Source: Hyphomonadaceae bacterium
Lineage (GTDB): Bacteria > Pseudomonadota > Alphaproteobacteria > Caulobacterales > Hyphomonadaceae
Assembly (NCBI GenBank): GCA_024743315.1
Contig: JANSWU010000002.1
Span: 62,001-126,000, forward strand
Length of the DNA stretch: 64,000 nt
Direction of reading: 5' to 3'
A program made the position numbers and the translations under genes. The notes under the pieces are model-generated. The model saw nothing but the letters and a program-made list of their open reading frames with translations, searched no databases and was not told where the DNA came from. Below, piece by piece: positions 9,888 to 19,028 of this stretch. Every line of letters starts with the position of its first letter. Position 1 is the first letter of the stretch.

Positions 9888-11672
9888 ATGACGCAATCGA
9901 ACCCATTCGTACCAGCCTCATTTGGAGGACGGTTCTGGACGCTTTCAGAGGCGGATGAAGGTGTCGTTCGGGAGCTTGCGCCGCACCTCGGCGGAGATGA
10001 TTTGCTTTCGCGCTTGCTCGCCCCGCGCGGTATCGGGGCGGCCGAGGTCGAGACTTTCCTCAATCCAACCCTGCGTGCGCTGTTTCCGGACCCGGCCAGC
10101 TTTCAGGATATGATCAAGGCCGCCGAGCTGACCCTGGACGCGATTGTCGACGGCAAGCAGGTGACGGTGTTTGCCGATTATGATGTCGATGGCGGGACGA
10201 GCTCGGCCATTCTAACTCGGTATTTTCGCGCCTGGGACCGTGAGATCGGACTGTACGTGCCGGATCGCCTGACTGAAGGCTATGGTCCCAGCGCGGAAGC
10301 TTTCCGGCATCTCAAGGAGACCGGCGCGGACCTCGTTATCACGGTCGATTGCGGCGCCGCCGCCACTGCTGCGCTTGCTGAAGCGGTCAATATTGAACTG
10401 CCTGTGATCGTCATAGACCATCATTTGATGGGCAAAGAACCGCCCGAGTGCGCCGCTTTGGTCAATCCGAACCGGGCTGATGATACGAGCGGGCAGGGAC
10501 ATTTAGCGGCGGCGGGCGTTGTCTATGTGTTCGTCGCGGCGCTGAACAAAGTGGCGCGAGAACGCGGCATTGCGCCTGATGGCGGACTGCCCGACATTTT
10601 GCATTGGCTCGATCTCTGCGCCCTTGGGACCTTGTGTGACATGTCGCCTTTGCGCGGGGCCAATCGGGCGTTCGTGAAACAGGGGCTCAAAATCCTCGAA
10701 CGCGGTCAGAATCTGGGACTGCGTGCGCTCGCGGATATTGCTGGGATTGGTAAGATTGAAAGCGTCTATCATGCGACTTTCGTGCTCGGGCCGCGGCTCA
10801 ATGCCGGCGGCCGGGTGGGCGATCCCTGGCTGGCGGCAAAACTCCTCGCGACCGAAGATCGACGCGAAGCCATTGCTCTGGCCGAGCGCCTGCATGCGCA
10901 CAATGATGAACGCAAGGCGGTCGAAGCGGCGATCCTGGAGCAGGCGAGCGTAGAGGCGCAAAAACAACTCGATGCAAACCCAGAGACTGGCGTGTTGATC
11001 GCGGGTGGTGAGGGGTGGCACCCCGGCGTCATTGGTATCGTCGCCGGGCGATTGAAGGATCGCTTTCATTTGCCGGCCATCGTGATCGGCTGGGGCCAGG
11101 GCCTCGGGCCGGTGGCCAAAGGCTCTGCGCGCTCGGTCCATGGTGTGAATATTGGCGATGCGATCTCAGCCGCAGCAAAAGATGGGGTGATCCTGTCGGG
11201 GGGCGGTCATGCAATGGCAGGTGGGTTAAGCCTCGAGCCGGATCAGCTACAAGGGCTCAAAGACTGGATGCAAGCGCATATGGCGGACTTCAAAGAGGAA
11301 CGCGCCGCCGCCAAGGAATTGAAGCTGGATGCCTTGCTTGCGCCGGCTCAAGTCACCACGGAGACATATGACAAGATCCAGACGCTCGGCCCCTTTGGCC
11401 AGGGCGCGCCGGAGCCGGTCTTTGGTCTGCGCAATGTCGAGATCACACATACACGCCCGATCGGCGAGAACCATCTCAAGCTGACCGTGGAGGACACGAG
11501 CGCTCGGATTGAGGCACTGGTCTGGCGCTGTCTCGGCACGCCGCTCGGCGATGCCTTGCTGCAACGTGGTCGCGTCCACTTGGCGGGACGCTTGAAAGAC
11601 AATGAGTGGAATGGCCGGCGTACAGCGCAGTTTGAGGTGATCGATGCCGCCGCCGCTGACACGGGCGGGTGA
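9888..11672 (+). CDS. recJ: single-stranded-DNA-specific exonuclease RecJ
   Basis: 5'-3' ssDNA exonuclease of recombination and mismatch repair. DHH-superfamily metal motifs are intact: FADYDVDG, ITVDCGA, VIDHH (about residue 176), then the DHHA1 motif SGGGHAMAGG (about 438) and a C-terminal OB-like RecJ domain ending FEVID. The length, 594 aa from ATG 9888, is normal. An upstream in-frame TTG at 9879 was not chosen. The Shine-Dalgarno is weak (GCAGG almost touching the ATG). Confidence 0.95.
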   Translation: MTQSNPFVPASFGGRFWTLSEADEGVVRELAPHLGGDDLLSRLLAPRGIGAAEVETFLNPTLRALFPDPASFQDMIKAAELTLDAIVDGKQVTVFADYDVDGGTSSAILTRYFRAWDREIGLYVPDRLTEGYGPSAEAFRHLKETGADLVITVDCGAAATAALAEAVNIELPVIVIDHHLMGKEPPECAALVNPNRADDTSGQGHLAAAGVVYVFVAALNKVARERGIAPDGGLPDILHWLDLCALGTLCDMSPLRGANRAFVKQGLKILERGQNLGLRALADIAGIGKIESVYHATFVLGPRLNAGGRVGDPWLAAKLLATEDRREAIALAERLHAHNDERKAVEAAILEQASVEAQKQLDANPETGVLIAGGEGWHPGVIGIVAGRLKDRFHLPAIVIGWGQGLGPVAKGSARSVHGVNIGDAISAAAKDGVILSGGGHAMAGGLSLEPDQLQGLKDWMQAHMADFKEERAAAKELKLDALLAPAQVTTETYDKIQTLGPFGQGAPEPVFGLRNVEITHTRPIGENHLKLTVEDTSARIEALVWRCLGTPLGDALLQRGRVHLAGRLKDNEWNGRRTAQFEVIDAAAADTGG

Positions 11673-11673
11673 G

Positions 11674-11850
11674 ATGGATTGGGACGGGCTTGATTATCTT
11701 GCCGCAGGGGTGCTGGTCGGGCTTCTGACCGTGGGGATCATCCTGGTGCGCCGTGAGCTCAAACGGCCGATCTTGCGCTGGGCGGGAACTTTGCTTGTGG
11801 TTTTGCTGGTCGCGCTGATCTGGGCGCAACTCGCAGTCGGCCTGATCTAG
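11674..11850 (+). CDS. small two-helix membrane protein, unknown function
   Basis: A 58-residue protein starting one base after the recJ stop, with GGCGGGTGAG upstream. It has two hydrophobic helices (about residues 8-24 and 34-55) joined by a basic loop RRELKRP, giving a hairpin in the inner membrane. Transcription is almost certainly coupled to recJ. It ends one base before the galK stop on the other strand. I do not recognise a family; the helix pair, the SD and the tight packing are the only support for it being real. Confidence 0.55.
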   Translation: MDWDGLDYLAAGVLVGLLTVGIILVRRELKRPILRWAGTLLVVLLVALIWAQLAVGLI

Positions 11851-11851
11851 G

Positions 11852-12916
11852 TCAGACGCGCCAGGCGTTTTCGTGGCGGTCAAGCAATTCGGCAACAAAG
11901 GCGTCGAGCCGGTCGCGTTCGATCAAGGTCACAATACAACCGCCGAACCCGCCACCGGTCAGCCGTGCGGCTTTCGCGCCAATGCTCAACGCGTCATTGA
12001 CCAGATCATCGATGACCGGAGTTGAGGCTTCGAAATCCTGCGAATAAGAACGATGACTTTCATTCATCAAAGCGGCAAAGGCGTCGAGATCGCCAACCTT
12101 CATGGCGTCAATTGCAGCAAGGGTGCGCTTGTGTTCGGTCATCACGTGACGGGTGCGCTTGCACAAATTCTCGGGCAAACGTGCCAGGGCTTCAATCTGG
12201 GTTTGATCGAGCCGGCACAGTTCATTCGTTTTCAGGATTTCTGAGGCTTGCTGGCATTCTTCAAACCGGGCCTTATATCGGCCATCGGCGAGCTCGCGGC
12301 GGACTCCGGAATGGATCACGGCAAAGCCCCAGTCCGATGGAATTTCAATCACTTTATAACTGAGGTCGCTCGTGTCGAGGGCGAGGGCTTTGCCATAATC
12401 GGCGAGGCCGACCGCCATTTGATCCATGATCCCGCACGGCATGCCGATATAATCATTCTCGACCGCGCGCGCATATTGCGCAATCGCGACCGGCGTTGTG
12501 GTAACCTCGCCAATCCTCGCCGCGGCGCGCAGGATGGCCGTGATCAGGGCGGCCGAGGATGAGACACCGGCCCCATCCGGCACGTCGCTTTCGATGAAGA
12601 GATTCACACCGCCAGCGAGCCATCCTAGCGCTGCAGCTTTGTCGAGGGCTCCGACTGCGTAATCTGTCCAATCTCCGCGTTTCGGGTCGCCGACCGGGCG
12701 CTCGACGGTGTCATTGAAACGGCTCGACTTGATTACGATCTGGTTGGTGTCATTACGCGACAGCGCGACCTGGACCCGTCGCTGCAAAGCAGCTGGCAGG
12801 ACCGCGCCACCATTATAGTCTGTGTGTTCGCCTATCAGATTGACGCGTCCGGGGGCCGAGGCAGCTATCAAAGGCGAGGTGCCAAACGTCTCCTTGAATC
12901 CTTCAACTGGGTTCAT
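11852..12916 (-). CDS. galK: galactokinase
   Basis: GHMP-family kinase that phosphorylates galactose at C1, first step of the Leloir pathway. Signature motifs are present: APGRVNLIGEHTDYNGG at about residues 21-37 (galactose-binding), the ATP-binding PDGAGVSSSAALITA, and the late RLTGGGFGGCIVTL. The length of 354 aa is normal but slightly short. Its ATG overlaps the galT stop by 4 nt (ATGA), so galT-galK form one translationally coupled operon read leftwards. It supplies half of the galactose branch of the galactoside/glycerol locus. Confidence 0.96.
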   Translation of the reverse strand: MNPVEGFKETFGTSPLIAASAPGRVNLIGEHTDYNGGAVLPAALQRRVQVALSRNDTNQIVIKSSRFNDTVERPVGDPKRGDWTDYAVGALDKAAALGWLAGGVNLFIESDVPDGAGVSSSAALITAILRAAARIGEVTTTPVAIAQYARAVENDYIGMPCGIMDQMAVGLADYGKALALDTSDLSYKVIEIPSDWGFAVIHSGVRRELADGRYKARFEECQQASEILKTNELCRLDQTQIEALARLPENLCKRTRHVMTEHKRTLAAIDAMKVGDLDAFAALMNESHRSYSQDFEASTPVIDDLVNDALSIGAKAARLTGGGFGGCIVTLIERDRLDAFVAELLDRHENAWRV

Positions 12917-14004
12917 AGCGCGCCTCTCAGCGCCTCAGCGGCCTGGTGAGGCAAGACATCGACTGTAAATACGCCGGTCGCTTGCTCAACAGAAGCGAGA
13001 AACTTGACCCGGTTAGGCGCTCGCAGAAGCGGATAGAATTGTGCCGTAAACTGGAACTTGCCGTCCCGGCCATGAGGCGCGGCATGGAGGCTCAACATGC
13101 ACGGGGTTTCGCGCCCGAAGAACGCATCATAGCGGCGCACCGTGTCACCAAGCAATTGCGCAAAGCCCTCAGCCTGTTCCTCCGAAAAGGCCCAAGGACC
13201 AGATACCGGGTCTTGAGCAGAGATCCAGACTTCATATGGGAAGCGGGCAAAGCGCGGTGCATAGGACACCAGGCCACCGGCTTCAGAAATCAAGTAGGGC
13301 GCACCCCAGCTTTCAACGTCGGCGGCGAGATCATAACCCTGCTCGAACGCATCTGCAGCGAACTGTTGGGGTTGTGGCACAATCGGAAAGCCATAAATCT
13401 GACCGTGCGGGTGATGCAGGGTAACCCCCACTTCGTCGCCGCGATTTTCAAACGGCAGGACAAAGGCACATCCGGCCTCAAACAGAGCTTGATACCGATC
13501 GATCCAGGCTTCTACCAAAAGCCGTCGGCGCGCTTGGCTCAACGTTGCCAGCGAGCCTTGTGCGTCCGGCGAATACACAATCACTTCGCAAGCGCCTTTC
13601 GCCGCCTGCAGTTTCAGCGAGGACGCGGCAGGGTCCGGCGCTTCGGGATACAGGCTGGGAAAGCGATTGCTGAAGACCGCAAGTTCAAAGTCTTCAAACG
13701 GGATTTCGGTCAGCGGCGCACCCGGTTTGCTGGGGGCGAGCGGGTTCGCCGCGGCGCTTGGCTTATAGGTGCGATTCTGGCGCGCAGCGGCATATATCGC
13801 CCAGTCTCCGCGCAGGGGATGGAACCGCAACTCAGACCCCGTCACGGTCTGCAGGTCGTCGCCCGTCACGCGCGGCAATGTGTGAGGTTCATAACCATAG
13901 AAGAACAGATTCCGACCATCCGATTTGATGTGGTGCCGACGATGAATGTCGTGCCCCCCGGCTTGCCGGGTCAACACCTTCATTTTGTCAGGCTTGAGCT
14001 TCAT
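12913..14004 (-). CDS. galT: galactose-1-phosphate uridylyltransferase
   Basis: Exchanges galactose-1-phosphate with UDP-glucose. The active-site HPHGQ is in LHHPHGQIYGFP (about residue 210), preceded by FENRGDEVGVT. The N-terminal part carries RFHPLRGDW and NRFPSL, as in the family, and the C-terminal half is complete (363 aa). The first ATG is at 14004; an ATG at residue 8 is possible. The promoter region is shared with the divergent alpha-galactosidase and carries a GlpR-type operator 45 bp upstream. No galE or galM is present in the window, so UDP-galactose recycling must be encoded elsewhere. Confidence 0.95.
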   Translation of the reverse strand: MKLKPDKMKVLTRQAGGHDIHRRHHIKSDGRNLFFYGYEPHTLPRVTGDDLQTVTGSELRFHPLRGDWAIYAAARQNRTYKPSAAANPLAPSKPGAPLTEIPFEDFELAVFSNRFPSLYPEAPDPAASSLKLQAAKGACEVIVYSPDAQGSLATLSQARRRLLVEAWIDRYQALFEAGCAFVLPFENRGDEVGVTLHHPHGQIYGFPIVPQPQQFAADAFEQGYDLAADVESWGAPYLISEAGGLVSYAPRFARFPYEVWISAQDPVSGPWAFSEEQAEGFAQLLGDTVRRYDAFFGRETPCMLSLHAAPHGRDGKFQFTAQFYPLLRAPNRVKFLASVEQATGVFTVDVLPHQAAEALRGAL

Positions 14005-14048
14005 GCGCGGTCCATCTTTGATAGGATTTGGAATAGTATCGCTAGATT

Positions 14049-14064
14049 TGTTCGTATTCGATCA
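14049..14064. promoter_or_regulatory. predicted GlpR-type operator, galT side
   Basis: TGTTCG-TATT-CGATCA, a 6-4-6 inverted repeat with one mismatch, 45 bp upstream of galT. It has the same TGTTCG-N4-CGA core as the sites between glpD and glpK. E. coli GlpR operators have a TTCG-N4-CGAA core, and a GlpR orthologue is encoded 2.5 kb away. Binding is inferred. Confidence 0.6.
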
Positions 14065-14217
14065 TTTGTAAAAAGGCTATGCCTGAATCTGTCAAACGGA
14101 TGAATTTTTACGCTCATGTGGCCGTAAAAGTTGAGGAATGCGTGTAACTTGATGGGGTTAGCGTGCGGCGGTCAAAGGTCCAGATGTTCGAATGAATCGC
14201 GTTTTAGCGCGGAGAAA

Positions 14218-14233
14218 TTTTCGATTTCGACAA
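14218..14233. promoter_or_regulatory. predicted GlpR-type operator, alpha-galactosidase side
   Basis: TTTTCG-ATTT-CGACAA, an inverted repeat with one mismatched pair, 80 bp upstream of the alpha-galactosidase ATG. A further TGTTCG half-site lies at 14185-14190. Together with 14049-14064 it places a candidate site on each side of the galT/alpha-galactosidase divergent promoter region. Confidence 0.5.
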
Positions 14234-14313
14234 AAATTTACTCTATTTCCAACATTTGTCTTTTCTGCCAAATGGAATGAGACGTGAAAGACGCGCTCGC
14301 CGGAGGACCCCAT

Positions 14314-16455
14314 ATGCCAGACACGCAAGGTTTTGTGACCCTCACAGCCGGAAATACCAGCCTGGTTTTGGATTGTGCCATCGGGCAACGTCCAAGCATT
14401 CTATATTGGGGATCGAGGCTGGGCCAATCGGATCCTGAGCTATTGAAGCTGATGACGACCCGCCAGCATGCCCCGGGCGGCGCCGATGCTGAAGTTGGCA
14501 GCTCCTTGCTGAATGAAACTGGCTCCGGCATCGCTGGTCTTTCCGGATTTTCCGCGCACCGCAACGGTACGGCCTGGGCCAGCCTGTTTCGCGTCACAGA
14601 GGTTCGCCGGCCCAAGCCACATCGCGTCGAAGTCATTTGTATGGACGACACGACGAAAGTGCGGGCAACGCATTTCATTGGCTTTAACCCAGACAGCAAT
14701 TTGCTGACCTGTCAGACCCAGATCGAAAACCTTGGCGAGACCGATCTCGCGATTGACTGGTGTGCTTCAGCGAGCTTGCCGCTCGATCCGCGTGCGAGTC
14801 GATTGTTCGGGTTTACCGGGCGCTGGTCCGGTGAGTTTCACCTGGAAGAGGTGGCGCCGTTTCTTGGCAGTTACGTTCGAGAGAACAAGAATGGTCGCAC
14901 CAGTCATGATAATTTCCCGGGATTGGTCGTCGGTACGGAGGAAACGCATGAGCAGGCTGGGCCTTGCTTTGCCTTTCATTTGGGGTGGAGCGGCAATAAT
15001 CGGGTCCGTGTCGATCGGTTAAGTGATGGTCGGGCTTTCGTGCAAATGGGCGAGTATTTCTTTCCTGGCGAAATGTCGCTGGCGCCTGGTGGCACCTATC
15101 GCACGCCAAGACTCTATGCCGGCTTCACCAGTCGCGGTTTCAGCGCCTTGTCGCGCAAGTTCCACCACCATCTCAAGCATACGGTGATGGATGGCCGGAT
15201 CAAAAACAAGCCGCGACCGATCCACTATAATACTTGGGAAGCGGTGTATTTCGATCATGATCATGACACGCTGTTCAAGCTCGCCGAGAAAGCTGCGGAA
15301 GTTGGTGCCGAACGGTACATCCTGGACGATGGTTGGTTCGGCTCACGCCGCAATGACAAGGCGGGCCTCGGCGATTGGTGGCCCTCAGAAGACGTCTATC
15401 CGGAGGGCCTTGGCCCATTGGTCGATCATGTCACCGGGCTCGGCATGGAGTTCGGGCTGTGGTTCGAACCGGAAATGGTCAATCCGGACAGCGAGCTTTA
15501 TCGCAATCATCCCGATTGGGTCCTGCGCGCCGAAGGGGTCGAACAAGTACCGTTCCGCAGCCAATTTGTGCTCGACCTAACCCGGCCGGAAGTCAGCGAC
15601 TATTTATTCGATCACATGCATAAGCTGCTGAGCGCGCATGATATTGGCTATGTGAAATGGGACATGAATCGCGATGTGCATCACCCTGGCAGTCGCGGCC
15701 GGCCGGCGATCAATCAACAGACCCGGGCGCTCTACGCCCTGATCGAGCGTATCCGTACTGCGCATCCAAAGCTCGAAATTGAAAGCTGCTCCTCGGGGGG
15801 CGGGCGCGCCGATTATGGAATCCTGCGGCGGACCGACCGGATCTGGACCTCGGACAGCAATGATGCGCTTGATCGCCAACGCATTCAGCGCGGAGCTTCG
15901 CATTTCTTCCCGCTCGAGATTATGGGGGCGCATGTCGGGCCTGAGACCTGTCACATTACCGGGCGCCGCCTGACCATGGAGATGCGGGTGGCGACGGCGC
16001 TATTCGGGCATATGGGCATGGAACTCAATCTGCTCGAAGAGCCAGACGAAAACCTCGAAATCTTGAAAGCCGGACTGGCCTTGCACAAACAACACAGGGC
16101 TCTGATACATGATGGCGAGTTTCATCGCCTCGACACGCCAGAACATGTTAATGCGATCGGCGTGGTCGCGCCCGATCAGTCAGAAGCGCTATTTTCCTGG
16201 TGCAATTTGACCGGGCACCGCCAGACCATTCCGGGGCGTCTTTATGTGCCTGGGCTGGATCTCAGTAAGGCTTACCGGACTCGTATTGTCTGGCCGAACC
16301 CGGTGCGGTCGATCTCTCGCCCGTCGATTTTGGAAGCGTTAGATCTTGGCGGTGACGGTGCCGTATTGCCCGGAGAAGCCTTGGCGCATGTCGGCTTGCA
16401 GGTTCCCCTGCTGCATCCAGAAACCTGCCTGATTTACCATTTTGACGCGGTTTGA
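14314..16455 (+). CDS. cytoplasmic GH36 alpha-galactosidase
   Basis: Hydrolyses terminal alpha-galactosyl bonds. GH36 landmarks: RYILDDGWFGSR, GLWFEPEMV, the nucleophile Asp450 in VKWDMNRD, the ESCSSGGGR loop, and the acid/base Asp514 in WTSDSND. Overall it resembles bacterial group I GH36 enzymes of the RafA/AgaA type (about 720 aa). It has no signal peptide, so it acts on a galactoside imported intact. The ATG at 14314 is preferred because GGAGGA lies 6 nt before it; a GTG at 14284 is in frame. It is followed by glpR, 73 bp on, and diverges from galT. Released galactose would feed GalK/GalT. The aglycone is not told by the sequence; context points to glycerol. Confidence 0.93.
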   Translation: MPDTQGFVTLTAGNTSLVLDCAIGQRPSILYWGSRLGQSDPELLKLMTTRQHAPGGADAEVGSSLLNETGSGIAGLSGFSAHRNGTAWASLFRVTEVRRPKPHRVEVICMDDTTKVRATHFIGFNPDSNLLTCQTQIENLGETDLAIDWCASASLPLDPRASRLFGFTGRWSGEFHLEEVAPFLGSYVRENKNGRTSHDNFPGLVVGTEETHEQAGPCFAFHLGWSGNNRVRVDRLSDGRAFVQMGEYFFPGEMSLAPGGTYRTPRLYAGFTSRGFSALSRKFHHHLKHTVMDGRIKNKPRPIHYNTWEAVYFDHDHDTLFKLAEKAAEVGAERYILDDGWFGSRRNDKAGLGDWWPSEDVYPEGLGPLVDHVTGLGMEFGLWFEPEMVNPDSELYRNHPDWVLRAEGVEQVPFRSQFVLDLTRPEVSDYLFDHMHKLLSAHDIGYVKWDMNRDVHHPGSRGRPAINQQTRALYALIERIRTAHPKLEIESCSSGGGRADYGILRRTDRIWTSDSNDALDRQRIQRGASHFFPLEIMGAHVGPETCHITGRRLTMEMRVATALFGHMGMELNLLEEPDENLEILKAGLALHKQHRALIHDGEFHRLDTPEHVNAIGVVAPDQSEALFSWCNLTGHRQTIPGRLYVPGLDLSKAYRTRIVWPNPVRSISRPSILEALDLGGDGAVLPGEALAHVGLQVPLLHPETCLIYHFDAV

Positions 16456-16528
16456 GACGCAGCGCGAGGTTTGACATGAGACTTGCAGGGCTCTCATCTA
16501 AGTCAGGGATGCAATGAGGTAGGCTGAA

Positions 16529-17314
16529 ATGAGTGAAGCGGACGTTTCCAATCTTCCGACGCGGCAAATCCAGATTCTCGAGCTAATTCGCTCGCAGGGC
16601 TATGTCGCGACCGAGCAGCTTGTCCGTCATTTCGGAGTGACGCCGCAAACCATTCGGCGGGATATCAATACGCTTTGCGAGCTGGATCTAATCGAACGCT
16701 TCCATGGCGGCGCAGGACGGATCGGGAATGCCTATAATCAGCCCTATCAGGACCGGCTGCATGAGGGCATGGAGGCCAAGCGCAAGATTGCTCGCATGGT
16801 TGCCAAACGCATTCCAGAGGGCGCCTCACTCTTCCTGAATATCGGGACGACAACAGAGGCACTGGCGACCGAGCTGGTCGGCCGCAATGACCTGCGCATT
16901 GTCACCAACAATATCAATATCGCCAATATGATGCGCGAAACCGATGGCTCGGATGTCATGATTGCCGGCGGCTTCGTGCGTCAGTCTGATGGCGGTATTG
17001 TTGGTGAAGCGACGACTGAATTCCTCAAACAATTCCGTCTCGACATTGGTGTGATCGGGATTAGCGGGATTGATGAGGATGGCTCGCTATTGGATTTCGA
17101 TTATCAGGAGATCCGCTCCGCGCAGGCGATCATCCAGAATTCACGGACCGTGTTTTTGGTCGCTGACCATGCCAAGTTTGGTCGCCGCGCGATGATCCGG
17201 CTCGGCCAGTATGATGACATCGATCACCTATTTACCGACCGCACCCCGCCCGAAGCCTTCATGGACGCCATCCGGACGAGCGACATGGAGCTCCACGTCG
17301 CGGGCGATTCCTAA
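16529..17314 (+). CDS. glpR: GlpR-like DeoR family repressor
   Basis: 261 residues that track E. coli GlpR through almost its whole length: the helix-turn-helix GYVATEQLVRHFGVTPQTIRRDI, then LRIVTNNINIANMM, GGIVGEATTEFLKQFRLDIGVIGISGIDEDGSLLDFDY, and the late VADHAKFGRRAM. E. coli GlpR is released from DNA by glycerol-3-phosphate; the same effector is likely here. It sits not with glpD/glpK but directly after the alpha-galactosidase, inside the galactoside cluster. Operators matching its expected core lie in both divergent promoter regions of the locus (14.05-14.23 kb and 23.54-23.65 kb). Its stop overlaps that of the SSS transporter by 4 nt. Confidence 0.88.
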   Translation: MSEADVSNLPTRQIQILELIRSQGYVATEQLVRHFGVTPQTIRRDINTLCELDLIERFHGGAGRIGNAYNQPYQDRLHEGMEAKRKIARMVAKRIPEGASLFLNIGTTTEALATELVGRNDLRIVTNNINIANMMRETDGSDVMIAGGFVRQSDGGIVGEATTEFLKQFRLDIGVIGISGIDEDGSLLDFDYQEIRSAQAIIQNSRTVFLVADHAKFGRRAMIRLGQYDDIDHLFTDRTPPEAFMDAIRTSDMELHVAGDS

Positions 17315-18870
17315 GCCGCGGGCGCCGGCGCCGACCGGCCAAGGGTCAGCTCAGCCTTGCGACCAAACACGATCAGATTTGAGATGAGGGCGGTGCCAAT
17401 GCTCACCACCAGGGTCACGAACATGTAGTGGATATAATGCACGCTCGCGAGCGTCGCACCGAGTCCTTGCTCGGGCGAGATGCCAACATGCTGGTACAGT
17501 CTGAAGCTGAAAACCGCATAGACCAGCACGCCGGTGACAACCCCGATAATGGCGGCCCAGGCACTGACATTGCGGAAGGCGAGGCCGACGATAAAGGCCG
17601 ACAGGATCGGCATGGAGAGCAGGCCGTAAAGCTGCTGCACGGTGTTGATGATGCTTTCTTGCGAGGCAAAAATTGGCACCAGAGCGATGGCCAGCACGGT
17701 CATCGCAATCGAGACATACATGCTGAGCTTCGGAACATCGCGGGCTTCCTCAATATAGGATTCATGGAAGTCGCAAACATAAAGCGCGGCTGACGCGTTG
17801 AGGATCGAATTGAACGTGGTCAGCACGGCCGCTGCAATCGCGGCCGCAAAGGCACCAGACAAGATGGGCGGCAGGATGTCGCCGACAATCATGCCATAGG
17901 CCGCATCGCCAACATCGCCGTATAGCTTGTAGGCGACCACGCCCGGGACCACGGCGATGATGGGGACGATGAGCAAACGAATGCCTGCAGCGGCGAGGAT
18001 GCCCTTGCGAGCCTCTTCGACCGTTGGCGAGGCCATGGCGCGCTGGGTGATCGTCTGATTGGTGCTCCAATAGAAGATCTGGATAAAAATCATGCCGGTC
18101 AAAAGCGTGTGCCAGGGGATTGGCGTTTCGCTACCATCTTCAAGCTCGCTGCCAATGAACATGTTGAGGCGCTCCGCCGGGACGTCTGAGAAATCCCAGT
18201 TGATGGCGTTGAGGGCGAGGACCACGACCAACACGGCGAGCGACAGGATCAGCACGCCGCTATAGGTGTCCGACACCGCGACCGCGCGCAGACCGCCGAG
18301 AATGGCGTAAAGGGCGCCGACAATCGCGAAGGTTACGGCCATGACAAAAATCGTCGAGTCGACTTCAACCGCCGTGCCCACAAAGAGCCGTTCGCCGAGC
18401 ACGCTGGAAAAATCCGCGCCTGTGGTCGATTTCAGGAATAGCGATCCGCCATAAAGAATGGCTGGCAGGAAGATGAACAAGTTACCGAGCAGAAACAGGA
18501 CCGAAATCACCGCGCGAATATGCTTATTGTCATATTTGCGCTGGAGCAGCTCTGTCGTGGTGGTGCACTTGTTGCGGTAATAAATCGGGATGAAGACATA
18601 AGCGAGGATAAGCAGGCCGACCACAGCGGCCAGTTCCCACCAGGCGAGCAGCAACATCTGATTGCCATTCATGCCGACGAGTTGATCCGTCGACAGATTG
18701 GTCAGGGTAATCGATCCCGCCACGAAATACCAACTCAACCCGCCATTCGCGAGGAAATAGTCATGATCAGAGCCGCGATCGCCCGACGGCGCGTTGCGGC
18801 AGCTGAGATAGGTCAAGAACCCGATCACGGCTGTGATGAAAAAGAAAATCCCGACCTGCAGCGTATTCAT
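17311..18870 (-). CDS. sodium:solute symporter (SSS family), probable sugar/glycoside importer
   Basis: 519-residue inner-membrane transporter with about 14 hydrophobic helices. SSS features include the early DYFLANGGLSWYFVAGSITLTNLSTDQLVGMNG and YAILGGLRAVAVSDTYSG. The segments WSTNQTITQRAMAS and EARKGILAAAGIRLL resemble the galactose symporter vSGLT (NQYIIQR and AQKGI), so a sugar or glycoside is the likely substrate. It lies downstream of a TonB receptor and glpD on the same strand and would carry the galactoside across the inner membrane. Start ATG 18870 has GAGGAAACGCAGG upstream. The exact substrate is inferred from neighbours. Confidence 0.85.
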   Translation of the reverse strand: MNTLQVGIFFFITAVIGFLTYLSCRNAPSGDRGSDHDYFLANGGLSWYFVAGSITLTNLSTDQLVGMNGNQMLLLAWWELAAVVGLLILAYVFIPIYYRNKCTTTTELLQRKYDNKHIRAVISVLFLLGNLFIFLPAILYGGSLFLKSTTGADFSSVLGERLFVGTAVEVDSTIFVMAVTFAIVGALYAILGGLRAVAVSDTYSGVLILSLAVLVVVLALNAINWDFSDVPAERLNMFIGSELEDGSETPIPWHTLLTGMIFIQIFYWSTNQTITQRAMASPTVEEARKGILAAAGIRLLIVPIIAVVPGVVAYKLYGDVGDAAYGMIVGDILPPILSGAFAAAIAAAVLTTFNSILNASAALYVCDFHESYIEEARDVPKLSMYVSIAMTVLAIALVPIFASQESIINTVQQLYGLLSMPILSAFIVGLAFRNVSAWAAIIGVVTGVLVYAVFSFRLYQHVGISPEQGLGATLASVHYIHYMFVTLVVSIGTALISNLIVFGRKAELTLGRSAPAPAA

Positions 18871-18916
18871 GCCTGCGTTTCCTCAAATCTATTTTGTATC
18901 TTGTTAGATGGTATGG

Positions 18917-19017
18917 CAGCGCGGAGTCACCCCCGCGCTGTCACAGTTTGCACCTCCGGGAGGATCGGGAGGTGCAAGGGGTGCGGACAAGCGCCTCAAC
19001 CTAGCGGGTCGAGGCGC
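18917..19017. other. three consecutive hairpins between TonB receptor and SSS transporter genes
   Basis: The 158-bp gap holds three clear inverted repeats: CAGCGCGG/CCGCGCTG (18917-18940), TTGCACCTCC/GGAGGTGCAA (18948-18977, perfect 10-bp stem) and GCGCCTC/GAGGCGC (18991-19017). None is followed by a strong U-run on the minus strand, so they are weak as classic terminators. They more likely set relative mRNA levels of receptor and transporter by pausing, processing or 3'-end protection. Confidence 0.6.
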
Positions 19018-19028
19018 TCGTATTGGTT

